DNA of 64,000 nt from positions 28,561,031-28,625,030 of the forward strand of contig NC_084790.1 in assembly GCF_028858725.1 (NCBI RefSeq). Direction: 5' to 3'. The notes beneath the pieces were generated by a model. It did not search any database. It saw only the letters and a program-made list of their open reading frames with translations, and was not told the DNA's origin. Shown here one piece after another: positions 11,799 through 24,852 of this stretch. Position numbers and translations under genes: made by a program. Source of the DNA: Colius striatus (lineage: Eukaryota > Chordata > Aves > Coliiformes > Coliidae). Positions within the stretch are counted from its first letter, which is position 1, and every line of letters begins with the position of its first letter.

Positions 11799-13965
11799 GT
11801 AAGACAAGGCGTGATATCTCAGGTATTACACAATGGTAAATATCAATCCATTGCAATATGTTGAAGGATATTGATATACTAATGTGTTAACATTGTCACA
11901 ATAAATCTATATTGCATATAAGAAGGTACATCCTGTTATGGATAGTCAAAGTCAGTTAAGAGTCAGTTGAAAATGAGAAAAGTGTAGGAGGAAGTTGTCA
12001 GTGAATGGGAGTCACCAGTAGCTTTCCAGAGAGATCTGTTCAGAGACCTCTGCTATTTAGTATACTTTTCAAAGACCTGGAAAAGAGGTGATAAAGTTTG
12101 GCATAGGTACTGAATTGTTTAGGATAGTGAGAGTGGAATCTGTGAAGACTGGCAGAAAATCTCCTGAAGTATGAGTGGCAAGTCACTTGATGGTGAGTGA
12201 CACTGAGTCAGTGTAAAGAGCATCTGGTGCTGTGGAGTTATGATGGCTAACTTCATGAAAACATCAACTGTGTATCAATCAAAAAACTAATTAGCAATTA
12301 TTAGGAGAACAAGAAAACAGTATTATGCCATTACTTAATTTTGTGGATCACATACTTACTGCATGAATTGTGAGTGCATCTCTGATGTCCTTATCTTAGG
12401 AAAAGACTTTGAGTGGGGCATAAAAGGTAATCAAAGCTGTGAATGACTGTGCAGGAAATCTGTACAAGGAGCAAAGACATGGGCCAGGCTCATCTCCTTC
12501 AATCTGGAGATAATTTCAAGGGATTTGGTCTGGAAAATCAAAAGTAGTAGCAAAAAAGGAGAAAGAGATCAGGATTATATTTTTCCAGCATATGAACTTA
12601 CAATCTTCAGATGAAGCTGTTGGAGGTGGTTTAAAAAAGGTGAGAAAGGCAGCAAGTAGTGGCTCGCTGTGGGTAGGAGACTTGTAGTCTTCCTTTACAA
12701 GGAATAATAATTTACAAGGAAAATAATACTGGCAGTTAGTGGATTCTTGGGAGAAGCTGAGTGAGTGATGGAAGATAAATACCCAGGAGCTTCTGAAGAT
12801 AGAGTTATAGCTAGTGGCTGAATAAGTCCCTTAGCTGGGGACAGAGAGCACTGGGGAGATGTCATACATGTTCAACTTTTTGTTCCTGTAGGTGGTTGCT
12901 CTCAGCCACAGTTCAAAACAAGCCACTGAACTAGATGATGTGTGAAGAGTAATCCAGTATGGCCCTGTATTTATGGGATAGTGTGTTTTTTGGGTCACCA
13001 TGACAATTTACCCTTTGTGCTCCTTCTGTAGACATCAAGAGCATTCAGAGTAAGGACAAGGCAGTGTGCAAATGTTCTCATGCTAAGATGTTTATTTGTG
13101 ACTTTTAAAGAAAAAGCAAGGTCAGCTTGTCACACTATGGCTCCAATGTTAAAACTGCTCACAGTATTGCAGGAAGTTTGATCCCCCAGGAGCCAAAGAG
13201 TGGTAGGACTGAGTTTTTGCAAGTCCATCAATTCTAAAGGACAATGTAGTTGTAGACACCTAAGCAGACTGTATGCCACACAGAGGCTTTGACAGCTTGT
13301 AATAATAATTCTCACTGAGATGAACTGTGACAACTTTTCAACTGTGCAGAGTGGTGGTGTAATCAGCAGTATACAGAAGCAGGTGAAGAATGTGTCCAGT
13401 CTGAAGGCCCCAGCGGGCTTTAGGAAAGCAGAAAGAAGGATTTTAATTGGAAACTGCTGAGAATATAATATTTACTGCATAGTTGTTGTGAAATGTTAGG
13501 TAATGTTAGAAAAATATGTAGTTGAGTTTACCATCCTTCCTCCAAGAAGTTGTTGAATACTAGGAGACCACCTTAGAGTGACACATACTCTGTTGCAGGC
13601 TCTGTTACACCACTGGAAGATGTCCTTACACTTCTGTAGTGGGATGTGGCAGGATAATCCATACAGACATTTGATTCAGTAACAAGCCAACTACTTGAGT
13701 CTCACTCAGGCTTAAGTACATAACCTAACACTTGAAACACACCACACCACAGTGAGAGGGTTGTATGGATGAACAGCAGAGAGCTGGAGGTGTAATGCTG
13801 AGAGATCTCTCTCCTACCAAACACACATACATGTACAACTGAATATTTATATAAGTGTAAGTGTGTGTGAGTCTTATTTTTGTAGGCTGAATCTGTTAGC
13901 CAGCCTAACTGTCCTAGAAGTTTTAAAATGAACTGTTCACTCTTCCTTTTTCACCTTTTACACAG
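11799..13965 (+). other. Intron B-C (2167 bp)
   Basis: Runs from GTAAGA to a long pyrimidine tract (TCTTCCTTTTTCACCTTTTACACAG). I found no repeat or nested gene in it; it is purine-rich and AT-rich noncoding sequence. Confidence 0.65.
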
Positions 13966-14079
13966 TGGACTGTATAATTCTCCCAGTGACCGCAATAAAT
14001 CACCAAAGTTTCCATATTCTCGGCGGCGGAACCCATCAGGTGGCAGTGAGAATGAGTCTGGGCAGCCAGTCCGGAGGAG
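13966..14079 (+). CDS. Exon C of the SR-rich gene
   Basis: 114 nt, phase 2-2, with a strong pyrimidine-rich acceptor and donor AG|GTAAGA. It encodes 37 full codons starting [18 protein letters not shown], followed by an RRR cluster, an [12 protein letters not shown] linker and a VRR end. Two SP sites (NSPS, KSPK) lie ahead of the basic patch. The exon has the Ser/Arg/Gly/Asn bias of a disordered linker. The CGG CGG CGG run is unusual in otherwise AT-rich surroundings and supports real coding selection. Confidence 0.88.
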
Positions 14080-15831
14080 GTAAGAGCACTGCGTTAGTTA
14101 CTGGTAGCTTCTCACAGCAGCAAGCTCAAGGTCCTTCGTGCTCTGAGTTCAGAGCTCATGAGACACAGCTGAGTCCTGGGAGAAGGGATACTCTAGGGGC
14201 CAGTTGCTGCTTCAAAAAAAAACCTGGGCAGAAACACTAGATCTGCTTTTGGAAAGGAAGCTTTGGTCAGGCTTTTTGCTTGTGTGCTGTTCTAGGTACT
14301 GGGAAAATATGAAAAATTGCATTATTGGCACAAGCAGCATTCCTTCGGTTTCTGCATCTGTTTTTCCCTGGTGAAGGAAAGGATTGATGAATGTAGCTTG
14401 CTTGGCAATGAGCTTCGAATACAGAATAGTTTTAAGTATGTTGCTTTGCTTTAAGTGCAACAAAGATGAAATACAAATGATCCATAAAGCTGTCTTCAAC
14501 AGTCTCATTTGTGAATTACTTTACATAACAGAAGATGCCAGCAAAAACAACTATGAGATATTTAATTGCTTTAAATAGGTATGTGCTGAATTAAGTAACT
14601 TAGTGAAGTAAAATTAAATGAATGGAGATTCTGTGCTGTGTGTCCTGGAGCGTATCCAAAAAGCAAATTACAGGAACAGTTCTGAAGTGATACAGTTTTG
14701 AGAGATTGAATGTTACCTGGGATGCTTTGTCCTGCTGAGAAACTGCTTTCATTGCTGAGGTACCCTGGTGCTGTGATCTGCTGCGAGATATAGGCAAGCG
14801 TAGCTACTCTGCCATACACATAACAGTCTTTGAAGACTGTCTTCCGAGCCAGCACCTGGGAGATACATCTCCTTCTGACATCTCTGAAGTGATTACCTGT
14901 TCGTCTTTTGCAAAGGAGTGTCTGATGACATGTCTGCATCTATGAGGAACTGTAGCTCAACGTGGGGCCTTTATATTTGTCAGGTTTCTGATCTGCTGCA
15001 GGCCTTTGGTCTGCCATTAGACATCTAGAAGTGTAGAGAAGAAACTCACCCATGTGTAAGCTTAGTGACCTCATGTCAGGGTTAAAGTAAATAAATCTAG
15101 CTCTAAGTGAATAGAGTTATGTTGATTTACCCTGTTGCACACAGCCCTGGTAAGTGTTCATAGCGGTGTGTTTCCTGAGGAATAGAGATGTGCAGTGGAA
15201 AGTAATCTCATAGCAAGAAAATAACAGTGTTTGTGCACTATGCAGTAGGATTTTTTTTGAGATGCAAAGTGTTTAATCATTTGGGATTTGCATTTGGCTG
15301 ATCTTAGTGGACAGGTGGTCATGCCAATGGCAAATTTTATTTTGGGCCACTATAAGGACAAAATGTTTTAGAAGTCTTATCTTTTATGTGGGACTGTGAA
15401 GACTTGACAATAGTAGGTAGATTGTAACCTAATTAAGTCTTCCTGAGTCTTGGGTTTATGCATGCACTTTCTTTTTTAAACTGTTTAAAAACAATAGGTG
15501 GCTTGTTTATGCTTATGTTACTGGAATTCAGAGGAATACACCAGGCTTTGCTATGCTGGAAACAGTAGGAAACTCTAAAGGCCAGCATACTATTCATAAC
15601 CTTGCATGTCAGGGCTTTGCAATGGCAGCTTGAATGGGATCATGTCTTCACAACTTATTGTAGAGGTGTCCTGAAAAGTTTAAAACAAGCACATGCCCTT
15701 TTTGATCTGTCTTAAATCATGCTGAAAAAAAAATCTTTGTTACTTTGTTATTTTTTAAAGATGGGAATTTTTTTGTGTATTTTTGTCGTGATCTAATGGT
15801 ATTTCATTAAAATTTCCTTAAAATGTCACAG
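14080..15831 (+). other. Intron C-D (1752 bp)
   Basis: Runs from a GTAAGA donor to acceptor AAATGTCACAG, which is less pyrimidine-rich than the others. No repeats were recognised. A - strand open frame at 14571-14939 has no splice or family support. Confidence 0.65.
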
Positions 15832-15879
15832 GAAAAATCAAAACAGTGGTGAAGATTCAGACTTAAAGCAAAGGAGAAG
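15832..15879 (+). CDS. Exon D of the SR-rich gene (48 nt)
   Basis: A 48-nt exon, phase 2-2, donor AG|GTAAAT. It encodes KNQNSGEDSDLKQRR with Arg formed across the junction with exon C. The acceptor (AAATGTCACAG) and donor (+5 A, +6 T) are both weak and the exon is very short, which fits a cassette exon. The GEDSD acidic island between basic flanks resembles a casein kinase 2 site. Skipping would join exon C directly to E with the frame kept. Confidence 0.8.
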
Positions 15880-18749
15880 GTAAATATCCAATCTGTAACA
15901 GCCATGAAATGATAGTGAAGATACTGATGATATTTTAGTTTCCTGCGCCTCCTCAATTTTCTTAGATGTTTAAAAGGATTGCTGTGTTCCTCCTATTTAA
16001 TTTTTTCGTTCTTATCTTTTGCTAGAATGCTCTGTAGCATAGCCTCATCACAGCACAGATTCTGACAAGCTGCCTTGCACATTGTTATTGCACCATGGTA
16101 GAAGCTGTTTGTGGAAGTTTACTAAAGACTTGTCTCCAATTTGAAAGTCAGTTCCAGAAGTTTTAGCTTTTGGGTTTTGCATATCCAGATTTTGGTTAGA
16201 GTTTTCTAGCTTTTCAGTCCATTTGTAATTAATCTGTTTCAAAAGCAAGTGTACTATCATTTGAGGTTAATTGTCCTGCAGAAGGTAGGTGCAGAGGTAT
16301 ATGCAACATCTTGCGAGCTTCTCACTGTCTTGGACTTTTTTTGCTGACTTTTTTTGCCCTTTTTTTTTTCCCCCCTATGTAGTCTTTATTAGTCATCATA
16401 TTTCCAATAAAATGCTGGTGTGGGTTTTTGTGCGCCCTTCAACAACATCAGCTTTTGACAGATTTTTGCATCTGTAGCTCTCTAGTGCCATATCTGCTCT
16501 GTGCTGTACTTCTCACTACTGTGCTCCTGCCCTGGTTGCTGGAAAAATGAGACAGTGCAGAGCATTTGGATATCAGAGTCTCTTGAAGCTTGTGAAGGAG
16601 AGGAGGCACTCCCAGGAACTGATTCACTTTTTCAGCACAGGAATGGAGCTCTGGCAGACATACAAACATCTCAGGGACAATCACAGGAAGTCAGGGAAAA
16701 TGCTTACATACTTTTCATCTATTATAACATTATTTTTTTGAAGAATATTACCATTACAAGCTGCCAGCAGTAGCCCTGTGGCAGATACCAAGCACATTAA
16801 ACTGGGAGGATTTACTTAGGCATCCCAAAGGCTGTCCCTTATGTATTACGTTACAAATGCACAGGTTTGTTACTGTATTATTGGAATAGACCTTCTTCGC
16901 TTCCTCACAATGTGGCTATGCCCCTCTCATTCAGAAAAGGACTGCACCAGAATATGAGCCTCTGACATACAAGATCCATCACAACCCCAAAGCCCTGTCC
17001 TGGGCTCTATTTATTCTGTGTCTCTTGCCAAACTGACTATGCTTTCTTTCTTGTTCCTTGTGTCAGACTATACAGACAAACCACCTGCAAAATATCAAGT
17101 GTATTGCAGGACCAAGAAAACATAAGAAAAATGGATGAAAGGTGCTTTTTAAGTGTCAGAGATCAGGATGATCTCTTGTGTTCTTGCACCTGACTTAGGA
17201 AACCACCTTTTTTTTTCCGTTTTTGGCATCTTGCTTAGTTTTGTAAAAGCTGATATTTAATATTCAGTGAAAGATAGTATTCTGACAGCCAGCATGAGCA
17301 GCGGCCGCTCAGCTGACTGCTCAGCAGCACTTCTGTCTTTCAGCAAGTGCTTTCCTGATGGGGAACACAAGGTAACTTGATGTGCAGTATCCAAAAGGTG
17401 GATCAGATTTCCATTCCTGGAAATCCTTCCTTTCACCCAGAAATGTGTATTTTTACCTGGGAAATAGTCTATCTTCAACTCTCAGCAGCCTTTAATTATG
17501 AGCCATGAAATTTGGGAATTCAGAGAGGTTTCTACTTTTCTGAGGAGACCGAGGCATTTAGTGACACAGCAGTTTGGTAAAACCAACCACAATTCACTGG
17601 TATTATGGGCAAATTCATGAGACTCTCAGCTGTATGTTTGAGGACATCTATAACAGTGTCTTAGTTTTAGAGATAGAGGGTAGTGACATGTCCTTTGACC
17701 AGATAGGACAGTCAAGGGAGGTCCATGCTGTAGCTATTCTGTTCTCTGGGAAGTCTCTTTTGTCTTAGAGAGACTGGTCCAAACCAGGTTTTGATGAGAG
17801 TGTCATTTTTAGGATCTGGCCCAGTAGTACTGTAGTGGTCCTGGTTTCCAGGACCTGGGCCCTGACAGCTGATCTGTCTGGTCCAAGATGTTGATCAGTT
17901 ATAGTCAAGGGTTTAATGGTCTCAGATAGAGAGGAGTTTTCCTAGAGGTAAGCATATGCCCATTTTCTTGTTGAAGTTCAACATCAGCCTGTTCCACCAG
18001 TCTTTGTCAGTAATAAATAATCAGAGCCATAAATGTCACCTTACCATTTGAAGCTTTACTGTCAGAGGTGATACAGAGGTAACCACTTTATTTCTTTTTC
18101 CTGACATTATTTACCATCTTTGTAGCTGTGCATCAGCTCATCCCAAAGCTGTGCTAACAGACACACACCTGAAGAACGTGTGCACTTCAGCCTTTCCATG
18201 TTTGTAAAGATCAACAGAATCATAGCATTAGTGATGCTTTTTCCATACTGCCTGACACTTGAAAAATGATGTGAATTTACTAGAAGCCAGGTGGGTTGAG
18301 GTGAATAGAAAACCACAGATTTGATGTGCATATAGTTTTGCCTGTAAAATCAGAATTACCATATTGTTTCTGTTGGATGTCCCACAATATGTGAGAAGAG
18401 ACAGAATTGATACAGTTTAAAGAGAAAACGTTTCACACCTCAAAGAAATGTTTCAGTGTGGCACCTGCACAAAGAATGCAGACCAATTAAAATAAAACAA
18501 ACAGTGCAGTAATTCAAAAGGAAAACATCACTCACCTGATAATACTGCACTCTGGCTGCACTACTTCTGAAGCAGTTAAGTAACCAATTAATGAGAAAAA
18601 GATACTATGACTTTCAGGTGTAGACAGTCTTTTACTTCTGATTTTCCTAATGATACCTCCATAGTGTTGTGCATTCCGTGTTTAGAACTACAGTACTTTT
18701 CATGCGAGTTAATAAATGCATCTTGAGATGTTGCTTTTCTTGTCTCCAG
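15880..18749 (+). other. Intron D-E (2870 bp)
   Basis: Runs from a GTAAAT donor to acceptor TTTTCTTGTCTCCAG. Mostly unremarkable AT-rich DNA; it includes the short protein-like open stretch at 16526-16741. Confidence 0.65.
16526..16741 (+). pseudogene. Protein-like open stretch in intron D-E, origin unknown
   Basis: A + strand frame contains LLKLVKERRHSQELIHFF, followed by GMELWQTYKHLRDNHRK, an amphipathic-helix-like composition with Trp, Tyr and His that looks more protein-like than chance frames nearby. There is no convincing flanking acceptor/donor pair and no homologue that I recognise. It may be a fragment of a retroposed coding sequence, an alternative exon, or chance. The opposite strand is open over nearly the same interval, which weakens the case. 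Confidence 0.2.
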
Positions 18750-18827
18750 ATCACGGTCTCGCTGTAACACCAGCAGTGGCAGTGAATCAGAAAATTGCAA
18801 TAGAGAGCATCGGAAGAAGAGAAACAG
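18750..18827 (+). CDS. Exon E of the SR-rich gene
   Basis: 78 nt, phase 2-2, acceptor TTTTCTTGTCTCCAG, donor AG|GTGACC. It encodes SRSRCNTSSGSESENCNR, then EHRKKRN, with junction Arg on both sides (AG|A). With exon D upstream the mature protein reads RRRSRSR at the join, the clearest SR-dipeptide run in the product. The GSESEN segment is acidic/Ser-rich. The donor GTGACC is weak at +5/+6, again consistent with regulated inclusion. Confidence 0.88.
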
Positions 18828-19097
18828 GTGACCTTGATATATTTTAGAGATGTGAAACAGAAACAGATGGAGATGGACTTTTCTGAAACAGAGCTAGAAA
18901 GAAGGAAGGGATCTTAACATGCTTTGTATGTATACAAACCTCCTAAGGCAGCTTAAGGTTTTGTTTTGAATAAGAAAAGAAATAATTGCCAAAACATTTA
19001 CACGTTATAAGTGTATATAATGAATGCACACTGTCCTGTTGCTTGAGAGTAACTCATTAATGAACTGCAAAATCAAATATAGGGCACATTTACAAAA

Positions 19098-19167
19098 GAT
19101 ATTAAATATTTAAAGATATTTAAAGATATGAATATTTAAATATTAATATTAATATTTAAATATTAAT
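19098..19167. repeat. AT-rich low-complexity tract
   Basis: About 70 nt built from overlapping ATTAAATATTTAAAGATATT and TATTAATATTAATATTTAAA units, almost devoid of G and C. Self-complementary ATATTTAAATAT cores could form hairpins. Likely neutral simple sequence. Confidence 0.7.
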
Positions 19168-20425
19168 GCAAAAAAAGTGGATAATGGTAATGACCAGCAG
19201 TTCATAGCATATACTTTGGTACCTCAGAAATTTCAAGTACAGGATTTTTAGCAGAAAATAAGCTTCTGAGGTGAATAGAAAAAAAAATTTAATGGATCTA
19301 AAACTTAATGTTCTTTTTAAATGCATGTATTTAGTCATAGAAATATTTTCATTTTCCAAAATGTGAAGTGTGGACCTAAACCCAAGAAGTGTGCAGTGTT
19401 GCCTTTTAATAGGACAACAGTAGTTAATATCAAGTGATTCTAGCGAGCTTTGTTTTTTACATTCTGTTTTTCTTGTCACTGACGTGAAAAAGTTAGCCCA
19501 ACAACTGATTTATTATCCCTTAAAACTGGAACATTTATATTGCACTTGAGATAACAGCTTTTGAAATTTATTTATGAAAATGTATTAAAAATACACATAG
19601 AAGCACATAGAATTTATTCATATTGCCTAAACTGAGCATAAGAGAGATGTCACTGGAGAAGAGAGAAATTGTTTAAGGTAAATTTTCTGAGCAGCTGTCT
19701 GTACAAGCTGCTATAGTTTCATGTTGTCTCACAGGCAGTAGTATGATTTTCAGATAGTTGGAAGCTCTGAGAGATAATTAAAAGCTAGACAGTGCTGCAG
19801 AAGTATGAAATATAATAATATTTTAAGTGTGACTTTCAGTACTTAAATAGATGCTAAAAAATCATTGTGACATTCAAATGGACCTGGTCTAAAGCACACC
19901 TGAGCCATGAGATTTCTTTGGAGTTTACTTAAAGTGGCGAACAATCTCGTGAGATACTAGGCTAACAATAACATCTGTGCATGGAAGATTTGCTTTCCAG
20001 GTGAGCTTTGAAGTTTGAATAAAATGCCAAGTTTAGTTTCAGTGATCAGTATGTAAATGGCTTTCTATGTCTCTTTTTCTTAGAACACACTTGCCAAGTT
20101 TTTCCTCCTGTGGAACTTCTTGTTCAGGGACCTCCACAAGCAAGTGAAGTTAGAGACTAACCATAAGAATAATTTTAAGAGCTTCTTGCAATGCAAAGAT
20201 GGAATTGTAGGAAGGATTAAGTAATGCTTATCACTTTCTGAAGAGTAAAAGAGCTTTTACCAACCCTTCCTCACCTCACAGGAGGGTGCTTAAAAGGAAA
20301 AAAATAATTGTGTGGATTGTATTTGTTTTTCACATTTTCAGAAATGTAAGACTGTAAATGTTGCAGCATTTCTTACTCTTAGATGGTCACTTGAAATCAG
20401 ACCAGATAAAAAGTCCTTATAAGTG

Positions 20426-21775
20426 TGTCCTGGTTTGGCCTAGCTAGCACAGCAGCACCACGACAGTCTCTCACTCAGTGCACCTATTCACCCCCACCCT
20501 CATTAGGATGGCAGAGGCCCCAGCAAAATAGGAGTAAAAAGATAGGCAAGGTTGTTGTGGATTAAGACAAGGGCAGGGAGGGCTCGCTGCCAATTACGGT
20601 TCTGGGCAAAACAGACTCCAATACTCGACTTAGAGAGGAAAGTAGGAAAGTTTATTCTACAAGAAACAGAACTGAATAAAAGCGAAAAGGGAGTAGGATG
20701 ATGAGAAAATGACAACCAGCACTTCAAGATCTCCCTCCCCCATCCCTCCTTTCTTCCCATGCCCATCTCACTGTTCCGGATATTTCTACCTCCTCCTGCC
20801 TCAATGGCTCAAGGGGGCAGGGAATGGGGGATGTGGTCAGTCTCTCACAGGTGGGCTCTTCTCTCTGCTTCTCCCACTTCTCTCTTCTCAGATGAGGATG
20901 ACTCCTGGCATTCTTCCCCTGCTCCAACACAGGGTTCCTCCCCCGGAACATAGTCCTTAATGAACTTCTCTGGTGTGGGTTGTTCCCAGTAGCTGCAGCT
21001 TCTGCCAATACAGGGTCGTGGTCCTTGGTGAATATCTCAGGCGTGGATTCTTTGCCACAGTTGCAGTTTCTGCAGTTACAGGGTCCCACTCTCGGGACAA
21101 GGCCTCTTCTGGGCATAAGTTTAATGAGCTGCTTTGTCGTAGGTTCCTTCCCACAGTTACAGCTGTGGATATTGGGTCCCTTCCTCGGGACACGGCCTGC
21201 TCCAGCCATAGTGATAAAGGGTCCCTCCTTCGGGACACAGCCTCTTCCAGCCATAGTTTTAAAGAAGAAAATCACTGTCCCTGGCCCGGGGTCTGCAGTG
21301 AAGTGAATTGCTGCCCCTGGTCTGGGGCCAGCTTTAGCAAAATGAATCTCTGACCCTGATACGGGGTCATTATCAAAATGAGTCTCTACTGCTGATGCAG
21401 GGTGTTTAAAGAAATGAAAATAAATCTCAGCTTCACCAGTTCTCTCCATAGAATGCAGAGGAGTCTCTGCTCCAGCACACCTCCTCCTCTCTTTCCTTAC
21501 TGACTCTGGAGTCAGCGTGGTTGTTTCTCTCACTGTTCCTACTCCATGCACCACCACCAGCCGAAGAAGAGACAGGAGAAAGACAAAAAAGGAAGAAGAA
21601 GAAGCTTCTTCTTCTAGCTTCTTCTTAAAAAGTGATCGTGGAGGTGTCTAATTGGCTCAGCCCCAGAAGTGGGTCTGGCTCAAAGCTGGGGAGAGTTTCG
21701 AGCAACTACTTACAGGAGCCACCTTTACAGCCCCTTCCCCCTTACCAGAAAAGGCTGTCATGTCAAACCATGACA
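20426..21775 (-). mobile_element. Endogenous retrovirus LTR-like block (avian ERV), antisense
   Basis: A GC- and pyrimidine-rich block of about 1.35 kb in AT-rich intron. Read on the - strand it begins TGTCATGGTTTGAC and ends GGCCAAACCAGGACA, giving TG...CA termini that are imperfect inverted repeats. A - strand AATAAA lies near 20653, as expected for an LTR polyadenylation signal close to R. The immediate flanks AAGTG (20421-20425) and CAGTG (21776-21780) agree at four of five bases, as a decayed target duplication would. The layout matches the long U3-rich solo LTRs of bird endogenous retroviruses. No gag, pol or env frame is seen; a 277-codon open frame inside is tandem-repeat U3 sequence. 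Confidence 0.7.
21000..21350. repeat. Degenerate tandem repeats inside the LTR-like block
   Basis: Units of roughly 50-60 bp recur with the motifs GGGTCCCNCTCTCGGGACA, TTCCTCGGGACACGGCC, CTTCGGGACACAGCC and CCAGCCATAGT. They make long open frames on both strands without being a gene. Such repeats are typical of the U3 of some avian ERV LTRs and may be old enhancer repeats. Confidence 0.6.
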
Positions 21776-22510
21776 CAGTGTTAACCAAGTACCAAATGAA
21801 CTGGAAGTCTGAGACTTGTTCATTGTCATGAGATGTGGGAAGACCACCAGTAATAATGAACTTCTGCATTTTGTTAGCAGTGACAGCAGGGATATAATAA
21901 ACTGAAAGGGCACAGGCACTGCATAGCTTTCCTGTTAGCAGTGTTGAGCCAACCCTAACAGGGCTAAATGGGACAATATATTGAGGCTTGCAACTGCTTT
22001 TACTCAAGTTCTACCTGTTGCATCAATCAATTCTAATTTATTTCCTAGTATGATAATCAGGTCCCTGGCACAAGCAGACAGAAAGTTATGTTGTTTTATT
22101 GAAATGAAGTGATTGAATACTCACATTACCCAAAAGAATCTCCTTCTGGTCATAGAAGAGTAGAATATATTGTTCACATATGAGGAGATTGCTATGAACT
22201 ATTTATCAGAAATAAACCAAATTATTAGAGAAAAACAGAAATGTAGGTGAGAATTCTGAAAGTGCAGCATGCGAAAAAGGTTAAGGAGAAATTTTTCACT
22301 TGATGTCATTCAATTTTTGGAGTTTCACTCTATCATATGGATGTTTGAGGAGAAAACTATGATGAGATATTTCAGTCATAGAAGAAACATATTTGCTTTT
22401 TTTCTGGTCAAAATTTATAACATAGATAAAAATATATTAAACTAGTAGACAATCTGTACTGGAGTATAGTCTTCTACTTGACTACACTTAGAAGATCCAT
22501 CTGATAAAAT

Positions 22511-24010
22511 GACAGAATGGTTGAGGTTGACAGAGTCTTCTAGAGGTTAACTACTCAAACCTTCCTGCTCAAACAAGGCTACTTAGAGCCAGTTGCTCAG
22601 AACTCTTGCCATATGGCCACCACATCTCTGGGCAACCTGTGCCAATGCTTGTTCACCTTCACAGTGTAGAAGTGTTTCTTCAGAAGAGAATTCTGTGCCC
22701 ACTGCCTCTGGTCCTGTCGCTGGGCACCACTGAAAATACCTTGGCTTTGTCCTGTTGACACCCTCCCTGCATGTATTAATATACACTGATGAGGTCCTCC
22801 TGCCTTTTCTTCTCCAGGCTGAACAGGCACAGCTCTCTCAACCTTTCCTCGTAAGAGAACTGCTCCAGTCCATCATCTTAGTGGCCATTTGCTGGACTCT
22901 TTCCAATGTGTTCAAGTCTGTCTTGTACTGAGGAGCCCAGAACTGGAACCAGCATTCTAGGTGTGCTGAGCAGAGGGGAAGGATCTTCTTCCTCGGTCTG
23001 TTGGCAATAATTTGCCTAATGCAGCACAAGACACCATTTAGCTTCTTTGCTGCAAGGTCATGTTGCTGGCTCATGTTAAATTTAGTGTGCATTTAGGATG
23101 CCTAGGTCTTTTTCTGCATTTCCCCTTGTTGAATTCTCAAAGATTCCTGTTGGCCCATTTCTCCTGCCTGTCATCATGTCTCTGCATGGTAACACAACTC
23201 TCTGGTGTCATCTTCCCAGTTTGGTGTCATCGGCAAACTCACTTAGGGTGCATTCTGACCCATGGTCCATCTCACTAATGAAGTTGTTAAACAGGACCCC
23301 CGAGGCACACTGCCAGTTACTGGACTTCAGACAGACTTTGTGCCAGTGATCACCATCCTCTCTGTCTGGCCATTCAGCCAGTTTTCATTGTATCTCACTG
23401 TCTGCTTCTGGAGCTCATGCTTAACAACTTTTGTATTTTTTTTCCTGATGTCCAGGTACACAACATCCACTGGTCTCCCTTTGTCTATGAACAAAGTTTC
23501 TCAAGTTGATAAAGCATGACTTCCCCTTGGTAAATCCATGCAGAGTACTCCTGGTTACTTTCTTGTTCTTCATGTGCCTGGAAATGGATTCCAGAATTAG
23601 CAGCTCCATGGCCTTTCTGAAAATTGAAGTAACGGTAAACAACTTGTAGTTGCTTCTTTTTTCAGTTGAATTCTGTTTAAGTTTTTTGTGTTTAAGTTTT
23701 GCGAGGAGCTCCTTTTTTATCCATGAAGGCCTCCTGGCATTTTTGTCTGACTTCCTACTTGCTGGAATGGACTTTCTTGAGCTTGGAGGATGTGATCCTT
23801 GAATGTGAACCATGGAACCTTTTCCTTTAGAACTTTATCCCAGTGGACTTCTCCAAGGAGGTCATTGAATAGGTCAGAGTCTATTGTTCTCAAATGTGGG
23901 GTTATGATCATGGTCTTTGCCTTCTTCTCAGGGTCCTGAATTCCATCATCTCATGGTCTCTGCAGCCAAGGCAGCTTTCAGCCTTCACATCTCCAAATGG
24001 TCCCCACATT
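22511..24010 (-). mobile_element. CR1 LINE, 1.5 kb, antisense
   Basis: The - strand reads as CR1 from a region before the RT (PSWIKKELLAKLKHKKLK near 23.7 kb), through fragments of RT (SISRHMKNKKVTRSTLHGFT near 23.55 kb), to the 3' tail near 22511. Frames are broken by many stops and small deletions; the catalytic part of the RT is lost or scrambled. The divergence is greater than in the copy at 4690-6556, so this is an older insertion. Boundaries are approximate. Confidence 0.85.
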
Positions 24011-24852
24011 TTTGTACATGGTAGCTAAGCAATAACTTTACATTCAGATATTTAAAATGGGGTTTCAAGAATCAAATATTCAGAGTTACTTCCCTTGAGA
24101 GAATTTAGCATTGCGTAAGCATAGCTTGCTGTCATATCACCTGAAAGGGGGAAAAAATATCTCAAAGTCAACAGATGAGTGATACCAAGTCTTCCTGCAA
24201 ACAATGTCTAATTTGTCACCATGATACCTGTTAGTCTCAACTGCGTGTATTTCATATGACAGTAAACAGGGTTTTGTTTTTAGGTTTTTTTTCTATAAGG
24301 CATAAATCAACTTGGTCCCTTGTGGGAGGGAGCAAAAGTGAAAAGAGTAAAAGGAAAGCTGTGATGGAGTACAGAGGCAACTCTTCTTTGTCAAAAGTGT
24401 CTTTAAATAGAAATTTATGTTTTGAATTAACTTTCTTTTCACTTTTGGGGGAAGGGTTGGTGTTTGTTTTTTGAGGGGTTTTTTTGTTATCTCTGTTGCC
24501 AAGGAGCTACATTTTGCCCCCAAATTGTTACAATTTGATAATCGCATCTCAACAATTTATTGTATGTAGAGGCTATGTTAACTTGGTTATCCTTTACATC
24601 TTTCACATTGTTAAATATGAACATAGCACCTTTCTTTGTACCTTCAAAATGAATGCCTTATTTATTTGTATCTCCATCTAGTAGAGTTCTGCTATGGTAC
24701 CTTGAGTGTGCTGACACTATTTTAATGGCTGCCATGACACTTTGCATATTTAGGTTTTACTTAAAGAAATAACAGTTACAAATACTGTTATATGTCACAG
24801 CAAGAAAGGAGACAGTAGAAATGTGAAGTACTTGGGGAAAAATTAATATACA

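Noticed and set aside
14571..14939. 122-codon - strand frame in intron C-D
   Set aside because: No splice sites, no family resemblance, antisense to a well-supported gene. Treated as chance.
20724..21557. 277-codon - strand open frame, the longest in the window
   Set aside because: It lies entirely inside the LTR-like block and follows its tandem repeats; the + strand is also open there. The composition is translated repeat with no known retroviral or host domain.
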